From an uncultured Eubacterium sp. (GTDB lineage Bacteria; Bacillota; Clostridia; Lachnospirales; Lachnospiraceae), in the NCBI GenBank assembly GCA_934358495.1, contig CAKRKO010000043.1:1-22186 (forward strand): 22,186 nucleotides of DNA, read 5' to 3'. This document shows, piece by piece, positions 6,857-14,775 of the stretch. The notes beneath the pieces were generated by a model, which searched no databases, was not told the origin of the DNA, and saw nothing but the letters and a program-made list of their open reading frames with translations. Both the position numbers and the translations under genes were made by a program. The first letter of the stretch is position 1, and the number at the start of each line of letters is the position of its first letter.

Positions 6857-6946
6857 TTTATCTCAGTCGGAGATTGTACTCCCACTGAGAAAGACTTGTT
6901 ATTACTCACCACTTGCAGAAGTGGGAGTCTTCTCGACTGAGATAAA
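6857..6946. repeat. 90-bp palindromic repeat element, copy 1
   Basis: Perfect 13-bp terminal inverted repeats, TTTATCTCAGTCG (6857-6869) and CGACTGAGATAAA (6934-6946), enclose a second pair, ACTCCCACT (6878-6886) and AGTGGGAGT (6920-6928). On the minus strand the core reads CCCACTTCTGCAAGTGGTGA and continues to TAACAAGTCT. A diverged copy of this core lies at 20716-20770, so this is a dispersed element. There is no obvious target-site duplication. That is compatible with a remnant of an IS200/IS605-type end, but the family assignment is a guess. Confidence 0.65.
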
Positions 6947-6972
6947 TAATCATTTTTCTTTCCGATTCATCG

Positions 6973-8457
6973 TTACTGACGTTTCTCTACGATAAACAGA
7001 TAACTTCCGTTTTTCTCCTGAATGCAGAATTCCTGTGTCAAACGAAACTGTGGATGCAGACGAAGCTGTTTTTTCACCAGTCCCATCTCCCGGGAGAAAA
7101 AGATCATGCGGCCATCCATAGCCAGCACTTCATCAGATTTTTCAAAAAATCTGCGATACAATATCTCCAGTTCCGGTTTTGTCAGGTTTCCTGCCGGAAG
7201 ATCAGTCACGATCTCATCAAATTTATAGTCATGCACGAAATCAAAATAATCACGATTGATGTAATTCGTCTGCATTCCTGCGATCTTGCTGTTTACTCTT
7301 GCCTTTTCTATCGCTTCCCCGAAAGTATCAATACCGTAAGCATTTCGCGCCGGAACAAGGAATCTGCGTTCTATCAGCAGTGTCCCAACACCACAGAACG
7401 GATCCAGAATCTGTGCATGTTCTTTCAGATATGGTTTCGCCAGTGCCATCAGCCCTGCTGCCATGGTCGGTTTCATGCTTGCTGCCACATAATATCTGCG
7501 GTAGTCAAAGCGGTGATCCGGCAGTGTGTACAGTTTCAACAGCGGTACATATCCACCTTCCCGGTTCTGAAGAAGGCGGATCTCCACCTCATAATGAGAA
7601 GTGGAGTTGATCAGCTGACGTGCAAAAACACCTTCGATGGCCGCGGACACACGCTTTGAAAATGCACTTCGCTCTTCCAGAGACATGGCACCAGACACAC
7701 CGATACGGAAATAAAACGGTGCATCTTCCTTATGTGTCTCTGTCAGGATCTGCATCAGATCAGATTCTGCCAGCTGCGCAGCCAGTGTTTCCGGCTCTGC
7801 GGAAAGCACATTTTTCTCTGTCTGTGTATGGATGACAAATAACAGTTCCTGGACTGTTCGTATTTTCATGACTGTTTCAAAATCTGATACAATTGTCCGC
7901 ATACCAGATTTCAGCATTTTTTTCTTTCCAATCACTTCTTCTGCCAGCGCATCACGAAAAGCCGGTAAGGTCAGAAGCAACACTTCGCTGGAACGGTTCC
8001 ATCCGTTAAAAGTATGTTTTTTCACGTCTTTTTTCTGCAGGATCAGTTCCTGCAATGCGTGAATCTCTGCCTGAATATGCTTTTTCTCTTCTTCCGTGGC
8101 CTCATAAACGACCAGTTCCTGAAGACGCTCCTCCAGCTGGGGCAGATACTCACTGCAATCGATCATGGATAGGGCCTGCACATAAGCTTCTTTGACAAAC
8201 AATTTTTCCTCTTCCTCGTAGGCATCCATCAGCACATCCAGCGCATCCTGACAATGCAGTTCCCCGAGAATGGCTGCTGCATTTTTTCTAACCTTCGGAT
8301 CCTTGTCCACCAGGCATTTCATGATCTCATCCAGACGGTTTCCTGTCATGATGAGAAACACCTTTTTCTTTGCATCATCTTTCAGTTCTTTTTTCAAAGT
8401 GATCAGACTTGCTCTGCGGTCTGTTCCTTTTTTTATTTTTTCATAAAGATCTCTCAT
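6973..8457 (-). CDS. HEAT-repeat protein fused to a THUMP-type class I methyltransferase
   Basis: This 494-residue protein is probably an RNA methyltransferase. The first about 130 residues are helical HEAT-like repeats (for example DKDPKVRKNAAAILGEL at 51-67). A middle region precedes a C-terminal Rossmann methyltransferase domain. Its S-adenosylmethionine motif is DPFCGVGT (352-359), and motif IV reads TDLPAG (418-423). Family members that methylate guanine N2 in tRNA carry related DLPFG- or NPPYG-type motifs, so tRNA guanine is a plausible but unproven substrate. Its ATG overlaps the stop codon of the amidase gene by four bases (ATGA), pointing to translational coupling and membership of the hem/cob transcript. 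Confidence 0.8.
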   Translation of the reverse strand: MRDLYEKIKKGTDRRASLITLKKELKDDAKKKVFLIMTGNRLDEIMKCLVDKDPKVRKNAAAILGELHCQDALDVLMDAYEEEEKLFVKEAYVQALSMIDCSEYLPQLEERLQELVVYEATEEEKKHIQAEIHALQELILQKKDVKKHTFNGWNRSSEVLLLTLPAFRDALAEEVIGKKKMLKSGMRTIVSDFETVMKIRTVQELLFVIHTQTEKNVLSAEPETLAAQLAESDLMQILTETHKEDAPFYFRIGVSGAMSLEERSAFSKRVSAAIEGVFARQLINSTSHYEVEIRLLQNREGGYVPLLKLYTLPDHRFDYRRYYVAASMKPTMAAGLMALAKPYLKEHAQILDPFCGVGTLLIERRFLVPARNAYGIDTFGEAIEKARVNSKIAGMQTNYINRDYFDFVHDYKFDEIVTDLPAGNLTKPELEILYRRFFEKSDEVLAMDGRMIFFSREMGLVKKQLRLHPQFRLTQEFCIQEKNGSYLFIVEKRQ

Positions 8458-9182
8458 CTTTTTTCATCTCCCGTCTCATAAACCCGCAGATAACTATCTA
8501 CATCTTTTTTAAGTTGTGTCCATGCATCCTCATGCTCCACATAATAGAGGGGACACAATTTTCCGGTCACATCATAATGCCGGATCACATTTTCCGAAGT
8601 CAGTCCGAATTTGGCACACAGCCATGCTGTCAGTTTTATCACCGAATCGTAGGTTGCCTGTTCAAAGGAGCCGTCCTCATTTTTATAACAGCATTCAATT
8701 GAAATCGTGTCACTGTTTCGGTCATTGGAGGCATAGGCAATCTCCGCAGTCGGAATGCATTGCACAATCTCGCCTTCCAATCCCACTACAAAATGTGAAC
8801 TTGCCTTTGTCGTATGTGTATCCTTCAGATTTTCAAAATAATTACGGTTCGCGATGGCGGTCGCCCCGGGATTTGCTGTGTAGTGAATGACAATGCCATT
8901 TACTTTCTCCAGTGCCGTTCCCGGCCGCGAATACGGATTTACTGTCAGAAGTTCCACGTCAAGATCCGGTTTGTTTTTGTCAATCTCTGACAACGTCACA
9001 AAGCTGTCTGAACTTGCAGTGGCAACTTTTTTCTGATGCCGCGTCACGCCAAAGATCACCAGCAGCACCAGTGCCAGAAGCCCCAGCGCCATCCAGAGTC
9101 TGGACATGTCATATCGTTTCCGCCTATTTCTTCGTTTTTTTCTCTTTGTTGTACTTTTCTGAGCCTTCTTCTGTGCTGCCAT
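8454..9182 (-). CDS. Membrane-anchored N-acetylmuramoyl-L-alanine amidase (Amidase_2)
   Basis: This 242-residue peptidoglycan amidase cleaves the bond between N-acetylmuramic acid and L-alanine. The strongly basic N-terminus (residues 1-24) is followed by one transmembrane helix (about 29-46), so the enzyme should face outward, tethered to the membrane. The Amidase_2/PGRP domain covers about 93-235. Zinc ligands H100 (IHYTA), H202 (RHYD) and C210 (KLCP) are all present, and E163 is a likely catalytic residue. It starts only four bases after the hemL stop without a clear ribosome binding site and overlaps the next gene. Its place at the end of a tetrapyrrole operon has no obvious functional logic. 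Confidence 0.92.
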   Translation of the reverse strand: MAAQKKAQKSTTKRKKRRNRRKRYDMSRLWMALGLLALVLLVIFGVTRHQKKVATASSDSFVTLSEIDKNKPDLDVELLTVNPYSRPGTALEKVNGIVIHYTANPGATAIANRNYFENLKDTHTTKASSHFVVGLEGEIVQCIPTAEIAYASNDRNSDTISIECCYKNEDGSFEQATYDSVIKLTAWLCAKFGLTSENVIRHYDVTGKLCPLYYVEHEDAWTQLKKDVDSYLRVYETGDEKR

Positions 9183-9186
9183 ATTA

Positions 9187-10473
9187 TCAGTTCTTTACAA
9201 AATAATCTCTTGCAAGTTCCAGTGTCTGCGCCAACTGTTCTTCAGTATGCGCCGCAGAAAGGAACATTGCCTCAAACTGCGCCGGAGCCAGATAAATGCC
9301 GTGGTTCTGCATGTAATTACAATAATCAGCGTATGCCTTTGTATCGGAAGTTTTCGCTGTCTCGTAATCATACACTTCCTGTGCGGTGCAGAACAGGCTT
9401 CCAAGGGAACAGATATGATTTACATGATATCCTTTTCCGCTCTTATCCACGATTTTCTGCAGTTCTGTGAAAAAACGGTCTGATTTCTCATTTAACTGTG
9501 TATAAACTTCCGGATGTTCTTTTAAGTAAGAAAGCTGTGCGATACCGGCTGCCATAGCCACCGGATTACCACTTAACGTTCCTGCCTGATACACAGCGCC
9601 CACCGGAGATACCATCTCCATGATCTCTCTGCGTCCGCCATATGCGCCCACCGGCATACCTGCGCCAATGATTTTTCCAAATGTTGTCAGATCCGGTGTC
9701 ACACCAAAATAACCCTGTGCGCCATCTCCCTGCATACGGAATCCTGTGATGACCTCATCAAAGATCAGCAGGGAACCATATTTATCACAGATGTCACGCA
9801 GTCCCTGCAAAAATCCAGGTTTGGGCGGAACAGTACCCATGTTTGCGCCAACAGGCTCCACAATAATGGCGGCGATCTGCTCGCCATAGGTATCAAAACA
9901 CTCCTGCACGCTCTCCAGAGAGTTATAGTCTGCTGTTACCGTATCTGCAGTACAGCCTGCCGGAACGCCAAGAGACCCCGGGACACCTGCGGTCATCACG
10001 CCGGATCCTGCTTTTACAAGCAGTGCATCGGAATGTCCGTGATAACAACCGTTGAATTTGATGATCTTATCTCTGCGGGTAAAGCCACGAGCCACACGGA
10101 TAGCACTCATAACTGCCTCTGTACCAGAGTTTACCATACGCACCATATCAATGGACGGTACCATACTGCACACCAGTTTAGCCATATCCACTTCGATGGA
10201 TGTGGCTGCACCATAACTTAAACCGCGTTTTGCGTATTCCAGTACGGCATCCAGTATCAGCGGATGATTGTGTCCAAGGATCATCGGACCCCAGGATCCA
10301 ATAAAATCAATGTATTCGTTATCATCCTCGTCCCACATCAGCGCCTTATCTGCTTTTTTTATAAAACGCGGGGTAGAACCGATGGAACCAAAAGCACGAA
10401 CCGGTGAATTCACGCCGCCTGGAATATACTGAACAGCCTCTTTAAAAAGAGCTTCTGATTTTCTGATCTCCAT
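9187..10473 (-). CDS. hemL: Glutamate-1-semialdehyde 2,1-aminomutase
   Basis: HemL converts glutamate-1-semialdehyde to 5-aminolevulinate, the second step of the C5 pathway, using pyridoxal or pyridoxamine phosphate. The 428-residue length is standard. The cofactor lysine is K267 in TTFGKIIGAGMPVGA. The GGVNSPVRAF N-terminus and the FDEVITGFR strand (residues 238-246) are diagnostic. Its ATG overlaps the hemB stop by one base (TAATG), and AGGGAG lies ten bases upstream inside hemB. Together with hemA in the same cluster it shows that this organism makes aminolevulinate from glutamyl-tRNA and not by the Shemin pathway. Confidence 0.97.
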   Translation of the reverse strand: MEIRKSEALFKEAVQYIPGGVNSPVRAFGSIGSTPRFIKKADKALMWDEDDNEYIDFIGSWGPMILGHNHPLILDAVLEYAKRGLSYGAATSIEVDMAKLVCSMVPSIDMVRMVNSGTEAVMSAIRVARGFTRRDKIIKFNGCYHGHSDALLVKAGSGVMTAGVPGSLGVPAGCTADTVTADYNSLESVQECFDTYGEQIAAIIVEPVGANMGTVPPKPGFLQGLRDICDKYGSLLIFDEVITGFRMQGDGAQGYFGVTPDLTTFGKIIGAGMPVGAYGGRREIMEMVSPVGAVYQAGTLSGNPVAMAAGIAQLSYLKEHPEVYTQLNEKSDRFFTELQKIVDKSGKGYHVNHICSLGSLFCTAQEVYDYETAKTSDTKAYADYCNYMQNHGIYLAPAQFEAMFLSAAHTEEQLAQTLELARDYFVKN

Positions 10474-11456
10474 TATCCAATTCTCCCTTCATCCATGCAT
10501 TTTGCAAGTTCTTCTGCGAAATAAGTAATATAAATATCCGTTCCTGCACGGTAAGCGGACACTGCCATCTCACACATAATGGACTTTTCATCAATATAGC
10601 CTGCCGCTGCAGTTGTCTTTACCATAGAATACTCTCCGCTGACACTGTAAGCTGCCACCGGGATATCTGTCATATCTTTTACTTCACGGATCAGATCTCC
10701 ATAAGCCATGGCCGGTTTTACCATAACAATATCTGCGCCCTCGATCACGTCCTGATCTACTTCTTTTAATGCTTCTCTGCGGTTATGGTAATCCATCTGA
10801 TATGTTTTGCGATCACCAAATGCAGGTGCAGATTCTGCCGCATCGCGGAACGGACCGTAAAATGCAGAAGCAAATTTTGCAGAATAAGCCATGATCGGTG
10901 TATTGATATAGCCATTTGCGTCCAAAACCTGGCGGATTGCACCTACTCTGCCGTCCATCATGTCAGACGGTGCTACCATGTCCGCGCCAGCCTGAACCTG
11001 AGACAATGCTGTTTTCTGCAGTAATTCCAATGTTTTGTCATTATCTACATCATGTCCGCAGAGCACACCGCAGTGACCATGGGAAGTATACTCACACATG
11101 CACACGTCACCGATCATATACAGATCCGGGAACAGTTCTTTTGCCTTGCGGAATCCCTGCTGCACAATACCATCCTGTGCGTAAGCACCGCTTCCCAGCT
11201 CATCCTTATGATTTGGAATACCAAAAAGCATGACACCGCCAATTCCAGCTTTTGTCAGCTCTTCTAATTTTTCTCCCATGCGGTCCACGCTGTAACGGTA
11301 TTGTCCCATCATGGACGGGATCGGATCTTTGATATTGGTTCCTTCTACAATAAACATCGGGTAGATCAGGGAAGATTTATCCATTCTGGTCTCCCGAACC
11401 ATTTTTCTTAAATTTGTGCTTGTCCGCAGTCTGCGGGGACGATTGATCATTTCCAT
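10473..11456 (-). CDS. hemB: Porphobilinogen synthase (5-aminolevulinate dehydratase)
   Basis: HemB condenses two 5-aminolevulinate molecules to porphobilinogen. The protein has 327 residues. The two Schiff-base lysines are K194 (YSAKFASAFYGPFRDA) and K247 (VMVKPAMAY). The metal site carries the three cysteines C119, C121 and C129 in CxCxxTxHGHCG, which marks the zinc-dependent class and not the aspartate-rich magnesium class. AGGAGG eight bases before the ATG gives a firm start. It lies between the cobA-hemD fusion, 77 bases upstream, and hemL, which overlaps its stop codon. Confidence 0.97.
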   Translation of the reverse strand: MEMINRPRRLRTSTNLRKMVRETRMDKSSLIYPMFIVEGTNIKDPIPSMMGQYRYSVDRMGEKLEELTKAGIGGVMLFGIPNHKDELGSGAYAQDGIVQQGFRKAKELFPDLYMIGDVCMCEYTSHGHCGVLCGHDVDNDKTLELLQKTALSQVQAGADMVAPSDMMDGRVGAIRQVLDANGYINTPIMAYSAKFASAFYGPFRDAAESAPAFGDRKTYQMDYHNRREALKEVDQDVIEGADIVMVKPAMAYGDLIREVKDMTDIPVAAYSVSGEYSMVKTTAAAGYIDEKSIMCEMAVSAYRAGTDIYITYFAEELAKCMDEGRIG

Positions 11457-11533
11457 TTTAATTTCCTCCTGTCAAACCAATCTGTATGTTATATAGAGCT
11501 GTCTGATCTCCATATTTTTGAAAAAAAACATAT

Positions 11534-13036
11534 TTACTGTTGTTCCTCGATAGCCGAAACAATGGCTTTCACCGTAGCTTCCTTTGCCACGATCACATTG
11601 GAAAAACCGGCGTTTTCTGCTGCTGCCTTCGTCTGGACTCCAATGCAGACCGCCTGAAGATGACTGTAGTCTGCTCCGGATGTCATTTTTGCAAATCCGC
11701 GCACCGTGGAAGCACTGGTAAATACTACCGTTGCATCTTCTTTCGTCAGATTCGGAAGTTCCAGCACCGGATTTTCCTTCTCTATGGTATCATAAATCGG
11801 CAAATCTGCAATCGTAACTTTTTTCTGTTTTGTAATTTCTTCTACAAGTTCCTGGCTTCCGGCCCTTGCCCGGGGAATCAGGATCCGATCTCCGTCCTTG
11901 CAATCCGCTCCGATGCAGCGCCCCAAATGTGCCGCATCATACGTCTCCGGCATCAAATCCGCGAGCAATCCATACTTTTGCAGCTGCGCGGCTGTTCCGG
12001 CTCCGATCACGGCTATTTTTCCATTAGAAAACCGACGGATATCCAGATGATTATCCCGCAGCAGAGCAAAAAAGCAGTCCACACCAGATGGAGATGTAAA
12101 CACTAAATACTGATAGCAATCCAAATTTTCCAGCACTGCTCCCCGCTCCGGCAGTGTCTCTGCGGAACATGGTGCAATGGCGATGGTTGGCAGCTCCAGC
12201 ACTTCCGCACCAAGACTTCTTAATCTGGCTGCCATTGATGCCATCCGCTCCTTCGGGCGTGTCACAATAATTTTTCTGCCAAATAACGGCAGTTTCTCAT
12301 ACCAGGCAAATTCCCCAGACAAAGCACACACCTCTCCAATCACAATAATTGCCGGTGTCATCAACGGATGTGCTTTCACATCGTCTGCCAGTTTTTCCAG
12401 CGTACTTACGACTCTGTCCTGTCTGGATGTGGTTCCCCGGCTCAGTAACGCAGCCGGTGTTTCCTTCGCTTTTCCCGCTCCCATCAGGCCGCCGCAGATG
12501 TCTTCCAGTGCAGATACGCCCATAAGAAAGACCAGTGTTCCCTCCAGCTTCGCCAATGTATCAAAATCCAGCTCCAGTGGTTCATCTTTTTTCTTATGTC
12601 CCGTAATGATATGCACGCTGGATGCAAAATCACGATGGGTGATTGGAATTCCGTTATAGGCCGCCACCGCAATGGCTGAGGTTACTCCCGGCACAACTTC
12701 AAAAGGAATGCCGTGCTCTGCCAGCAGCGTCAGTTCCTCCCCTCCGCGTCCAAACAGGAACGGATCTCCGCCCTTTAAGCGAACTACCCTTTTTCCTTCC
12801 TGCGCTTTTTTCAACAGCAGGCAGTTCATCTCCTCCTGCGGCATCGTATGATTTCCGGAGCGCTTTCCTGCATCGATTTTTTCTGCTGATTCCGGCATCA
12901 TCAGTAAAATACTGTCTCCCACCAGACGATCATACACGACAACTTCTGCCTGTTCCAGGACACGTTTTGCTTTTACCGTCAGAAGTTCCGCATCCGACGG
13001 ACCGGCTCCCACCAGCCAGACTTTCCCCTGATTCAT
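11534..13036 (-). CDS. cobA-hemD: Fused uroporphyrinogen-III C-methyltransferase / uroporphyrinogen-III synthase
   Basis: This two-domain enzyme of 500 residues closes hydroxymethylbilane to uroporphyrinogen III (HemD part, about 255-500) and methylates it at C2 and C7 to precorrin-2 (CobA part, about 1-245). The methyltransferase motifs are VGAGPSD (9-15), VVYDRLV (33-39), RLKGGDPFLFGRGGEE (92-107) and VVPGVTSA (118-125). The synthase part starts at GRKIIVTRP. The fusion channels product to the siroheme/cobamide branch. AGGAGG about eight bases upstream fixes the start. It sits downstream of hemC, separated by 142 bases that hold three short palindromes. Confidence 0.96.
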   Translation of the reverse strand: MNQGKVWLVGAGPSDAELLTVKAKRVLEQAEVVVYDRLVGDSILLMMPESAEKIDAGKRSGNHTMPQEEMNCLLLKKAQEGKRVVRLKGGDPFLFGRGGEELTLLAEHGIPFEVVPGVTSAIAVAAYNGIPITHRDFASSVHIITGHKKKDEPLELDFDTLAKLEGTLVFLMGVSALEDICGGLMGAGKAKETPAALLSRGTTSRQDRVVSTLEKLADDVKAHPLMTPAIIVIGEVCALSGEFAWYEKLPLFGRKIIVTRPKERMASMAARLRSLGAEVLELPTIAIAPCSAETLPERGAVLENLDCYQYLVFTSPSGVDCFFALLRDNHLDIRRFSNGKIAVIGAGTAAQLQKYGLLADLMPETYDAAHLGRCIGADCKDGDRILIPRARAGSQELVEEITKQKKVTIADLPIYDTIEKENPVLELPNLTKEDATVVFTSASTVRGFAKMTSGADYSHLQAVCIGVQTKAAAENAGFSNVIVAKEATVKAIVSAIEEQQ

Positions 13037-13106
13037 TTATCTTTCCTCCTGTTTTTTCAACATCACTATTTCAATATTTACCCATTTCCGCTTCTTTTCA
13101 AGTCGA

Positions 13107-13165
13107 ACGCACGTGAAACTTGGTGCGTGATTCTGATCAGCGTAAGCTGACATATTCATATGAAT
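13107..13165. other. Three consecutive short palindromes between hemC and cobA-hemD
   Basis: Within 59 bases there are ACGCAC/GTGCGT (13107-13128), TCAGC/GCTGA with a 4-base loop (13137-13150) and the perfect 12-bp palindrome ATTCATATGAAT (13154-13165). They begin 13 bases after the hemC stop on the transcribed strand. None has a T-run, so they are not classical terminators. RNA processing, transcript stabilisation or regulator binding are all possible. Confidence 0.5.
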
Positions 13166-13178
13166 TGGATTTCTCTGC

Positions 13179-14069
13179 TCAGATTACAGTTAACTGCTTC
13201 AATCTGCGTGCCAGCATAATTCCAAGTTTCTCTGCCTCAGATACCGGCGCTTTCTGTATCTCTTTTACCGTTTTTCCACTGCATTCCTCGTAATACAATC
13301 CGCGCAGCACAACGATATCTCCATCCACCTCTGCATACGCTGCGATCGGAGAAGAACATCCTCCATCCAGTTCACGGATAAACGCACGTTCACATATGGA
13401 TGTGATACGGCTTTTCTCTGAGCAGAATTCCTGCAAAAATGTGTAATCCTCACTGATACGTCCCTGCAGTGCAAGTACACCCTGACCTGCTGCCGGAATC
13501 ATTTCATCTACTGAAAAATACTGGCTGATCCTCTGTTCCAGCCCCAGCCGCTTCAGTCCTGCCGCAGCCAGAATCGTTGCCGCATAATTTCCGGAATCCA
13601 CCTTTGCCAGACGGGTGTATACATTACCGCGGATTGGCGCAAATGCAGCTTGCGGATACATTGCCTGAAACTGCAACATTCTGCGCCGGCTGGAACATCC
13701 CACCGGCTTTGAAAAATCAAGTTCTGTCACGCCTTCCGGCAGTACAAGTACATCCCTGGGGTCTTCCCTTTCAGAAAAACCGAGCAAAGGAAGTTCTTCC
13801 GGAATTTCTGCCGGCATATCCTTCAGACTGTGTACCGACAAATCGCTGCGCCCATCCATCAGTGCCGCATCCAATTCCTTTACAAACAATCCTTTACCGC
13901 CTATTTTATCCAGATTACGATCAAGAATCTTATCACCGGTTGTCTTCATGGTGACAAGTTCCGGCTCATACTCCGGACAATTTTCTTTTATATAATCTAT
14001 AACCATCTCACTCTGTACGACTGCGAGACGGCTCTCTCTGCTTCCAATTCGAATCTGTTTCACTGCCAT
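13179..14069 (-). CDS. hemC: Hydroxymethylbilane synthase (porphobilinogen deaminase)
   Basis: HemC polymerises four porphobilinogens into hydroxymethylbilane, using a covalently attached dipyrromethane cofactor. The length is 296 residues. The cofactor cysteine is C238 in ELDGGCSSP, and the catalytic aspartate is D84 in HSLKDMP. The N-terminal IGSRESRLA is diagnostic. The start is slightly ambiguous. AAGGAG lies only two bases before the ATG at 14069, but eight bases before an in-frame GTG two codons later (14063), which may be the true start. The next gene upstream is the precorrin-2 dehydrogenase; a 151-bp inserted element separates them. Confidence 0.96.
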   Translation of the reverse strand: MAVKQIRIGSRESRLAVVQSEMVIDYIKENCPEYEPELVTMKTTGDKILDRNLDKIGGKGLFVKELDAALMDGRSDLSVHSLKDMPAEIPEELPLLGFSEREDPRDVLVLPEGVTELDFSKPVGCSSRRRMLQFQAMYPQAAFAPIRGNVYTRLAKVDSGNYAATILAAAGLKRLGLEQRISQYFSVDEMIPAAGQGVLALQGRISEDYTFLQEFCSEKSRITSICERAFIRELDGGCSSPIAAYAEVDGDIVVLRGLYYEECSGKTVKEIQKAPVSEAEKLGIMLARRLKQLTVI

Positions 14070-14130
14070 CTCTCCTTATCTTTTTTGTCCGCTCAGAAAA
14101 ATCTGAAGCGTATTTATCCCATTATCTTAT

Positions 14131-14299
14131 TCCAGATTGAACTATTCAGAGCCCATTCGCAAAATCGCCTTTACAGGCTTTCCTTTTGCTCATGTTGGCT
14201 TCTCGCCAAATAGATTTATAAGAAAAACTGCTCATTTATGCAAGCATAATTCGCATTTTTCTGTAAATCTGCTTGGCTCTGAATAGTTACTCCAGATTG
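14131..14299. mobile_element. MITE-like insertion with terminal inverted repeats and 9-bp direct repeats
   Basis: The element itself spans about 14140-14290 (151 bp). Its 14-bp ends are perfect inverted repeats, AACTATTCAGAGCC (14140-14153) and GGCTCTGAATAGTT (14275-14288). The same 9-bp sequence TCCAGATTG flanks it at 14131-14139 and 14291-14299, as expected for a target-site duplication. Inside are further stems: GCCT/AGGC around 14167-14178, TTGGC/GCCAA (14195-14209) and TTATGC/GCATAA (14236-14249). It has no coding capacity, so it would need a transposase in trans. I cannot name the parent family; 8-9 bp duplications occur in several, including IS256-like elements. Confidence 0.75.
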
Positions 14300-14769
14300 T
14301 AATTCTCCGTCTCAAGTACCTCACGGATCTGCGCACTGACTTTCCGAACTTTTCTGTGATCACCATTATTTGAAGTAATTCCGACCACAAGTTCTTCCGT
14401 CTCTGCCAGTGCCGGAAAACGGAAATCACACAAGGACTGATCCGAAGCTACATTGACCCACACATGGTGCATTTTACATGCTTCCCAGATCCTTTGATCT
14501 GTTTCCGTGCTGTCCGTTGCTGTCAGCACCAGATCATAACCTGTCACTCGTTCCGGATCACATGTTTTCTGTTCCAGATGCAGATACTCTGTTCCATACT
14601 GCTGCTGCAGTTTCTGAAATTCCTCCCGCATCTGTGGTGCCACCACGGTGATGACTGCGCCAAACCGCAGTAGCGCAGACACCCTGCGCAACGCAATGCT
14701 GCCCGCCCCGGCCACAAGTACCTTTTTCCCTGTCATATCAATAAAAAATGGAAAATATCTGCTTTCCAT
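14287..14769 (-). CDS. Precorrin-2 dehydrogenase (CysG-N/SirC-like)
   Basis: This 160-residue NAD-dependent enzyme oxidises precorrin-2 to sirohydrochlorin, the branch point to siroheme and cobamides. The dinucleotide-binding loop reads GAGSIALRR (residues 21-29). The NVASDQSLCDFRFPA segment and GITSNNGDHRKVRK are typical of the CysG N-terminal/Met8 family. It is shorter than most characterised homologues (about 200 residues) and lacks much of the C-terminal helical domain, so chelatase activity is doubtful. AAGGAG, which overlaps the hemA stop, lies nine bases before the ATG. The last codons adjoin an inserted element that supplies the present stop codon without changing the encoded C-terminus. 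Confidence 0.9.
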   Translation of the reverse strand: MESRYFPFFIDMTGKKVLVAGAGSIALRRVSALLRFGAVITVVAPQMREEFQKLQQQYGTEYLHLEQKTCDPERVTGYDLVLTATDSTETDQRIWEACKMHHVWVNVASDQSLCDFRFPALAETEELVVGITSNNGDHRKVRKVSAQIREVLETENYNLE

Positions 14770-14775
14770 TCTGTT

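Noticed and set aside
7054..7659. Long plus-strand open frame of 201 codons opposite the methyltransferase gene
   Set aside because: It is the antisense shadow of a well-supported gene, and its translation has no recognisable domain.
9016..9024. CAGTGGC word (GCCACTG on the minus strand), which resembles a cobalamin riboswitch B12 box
   Set aside because: It lies inside the amidase coding sequence, far from any transcript start, and the surrounding riboswitch core is absent.
11540..12106. 188-codon plus-strand open frame opposite the cobA-hemD gene
   Set aside because: Antisense shadow of a clear two-domain enzyme; composition is unlike a real protein.
12643..13116. 157-codon plus-strand frame rich in proline and leucine
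   Set aside because: Antisense shadow of the CobA domain with no start signal.
14232..14429. Minus-strand frame spanning the inserted element and the end of the dehydrogenase gene
   Set aside because: It runs in a different frame from the dehydrogenase and exists only because the insertion happens to lack stops there.
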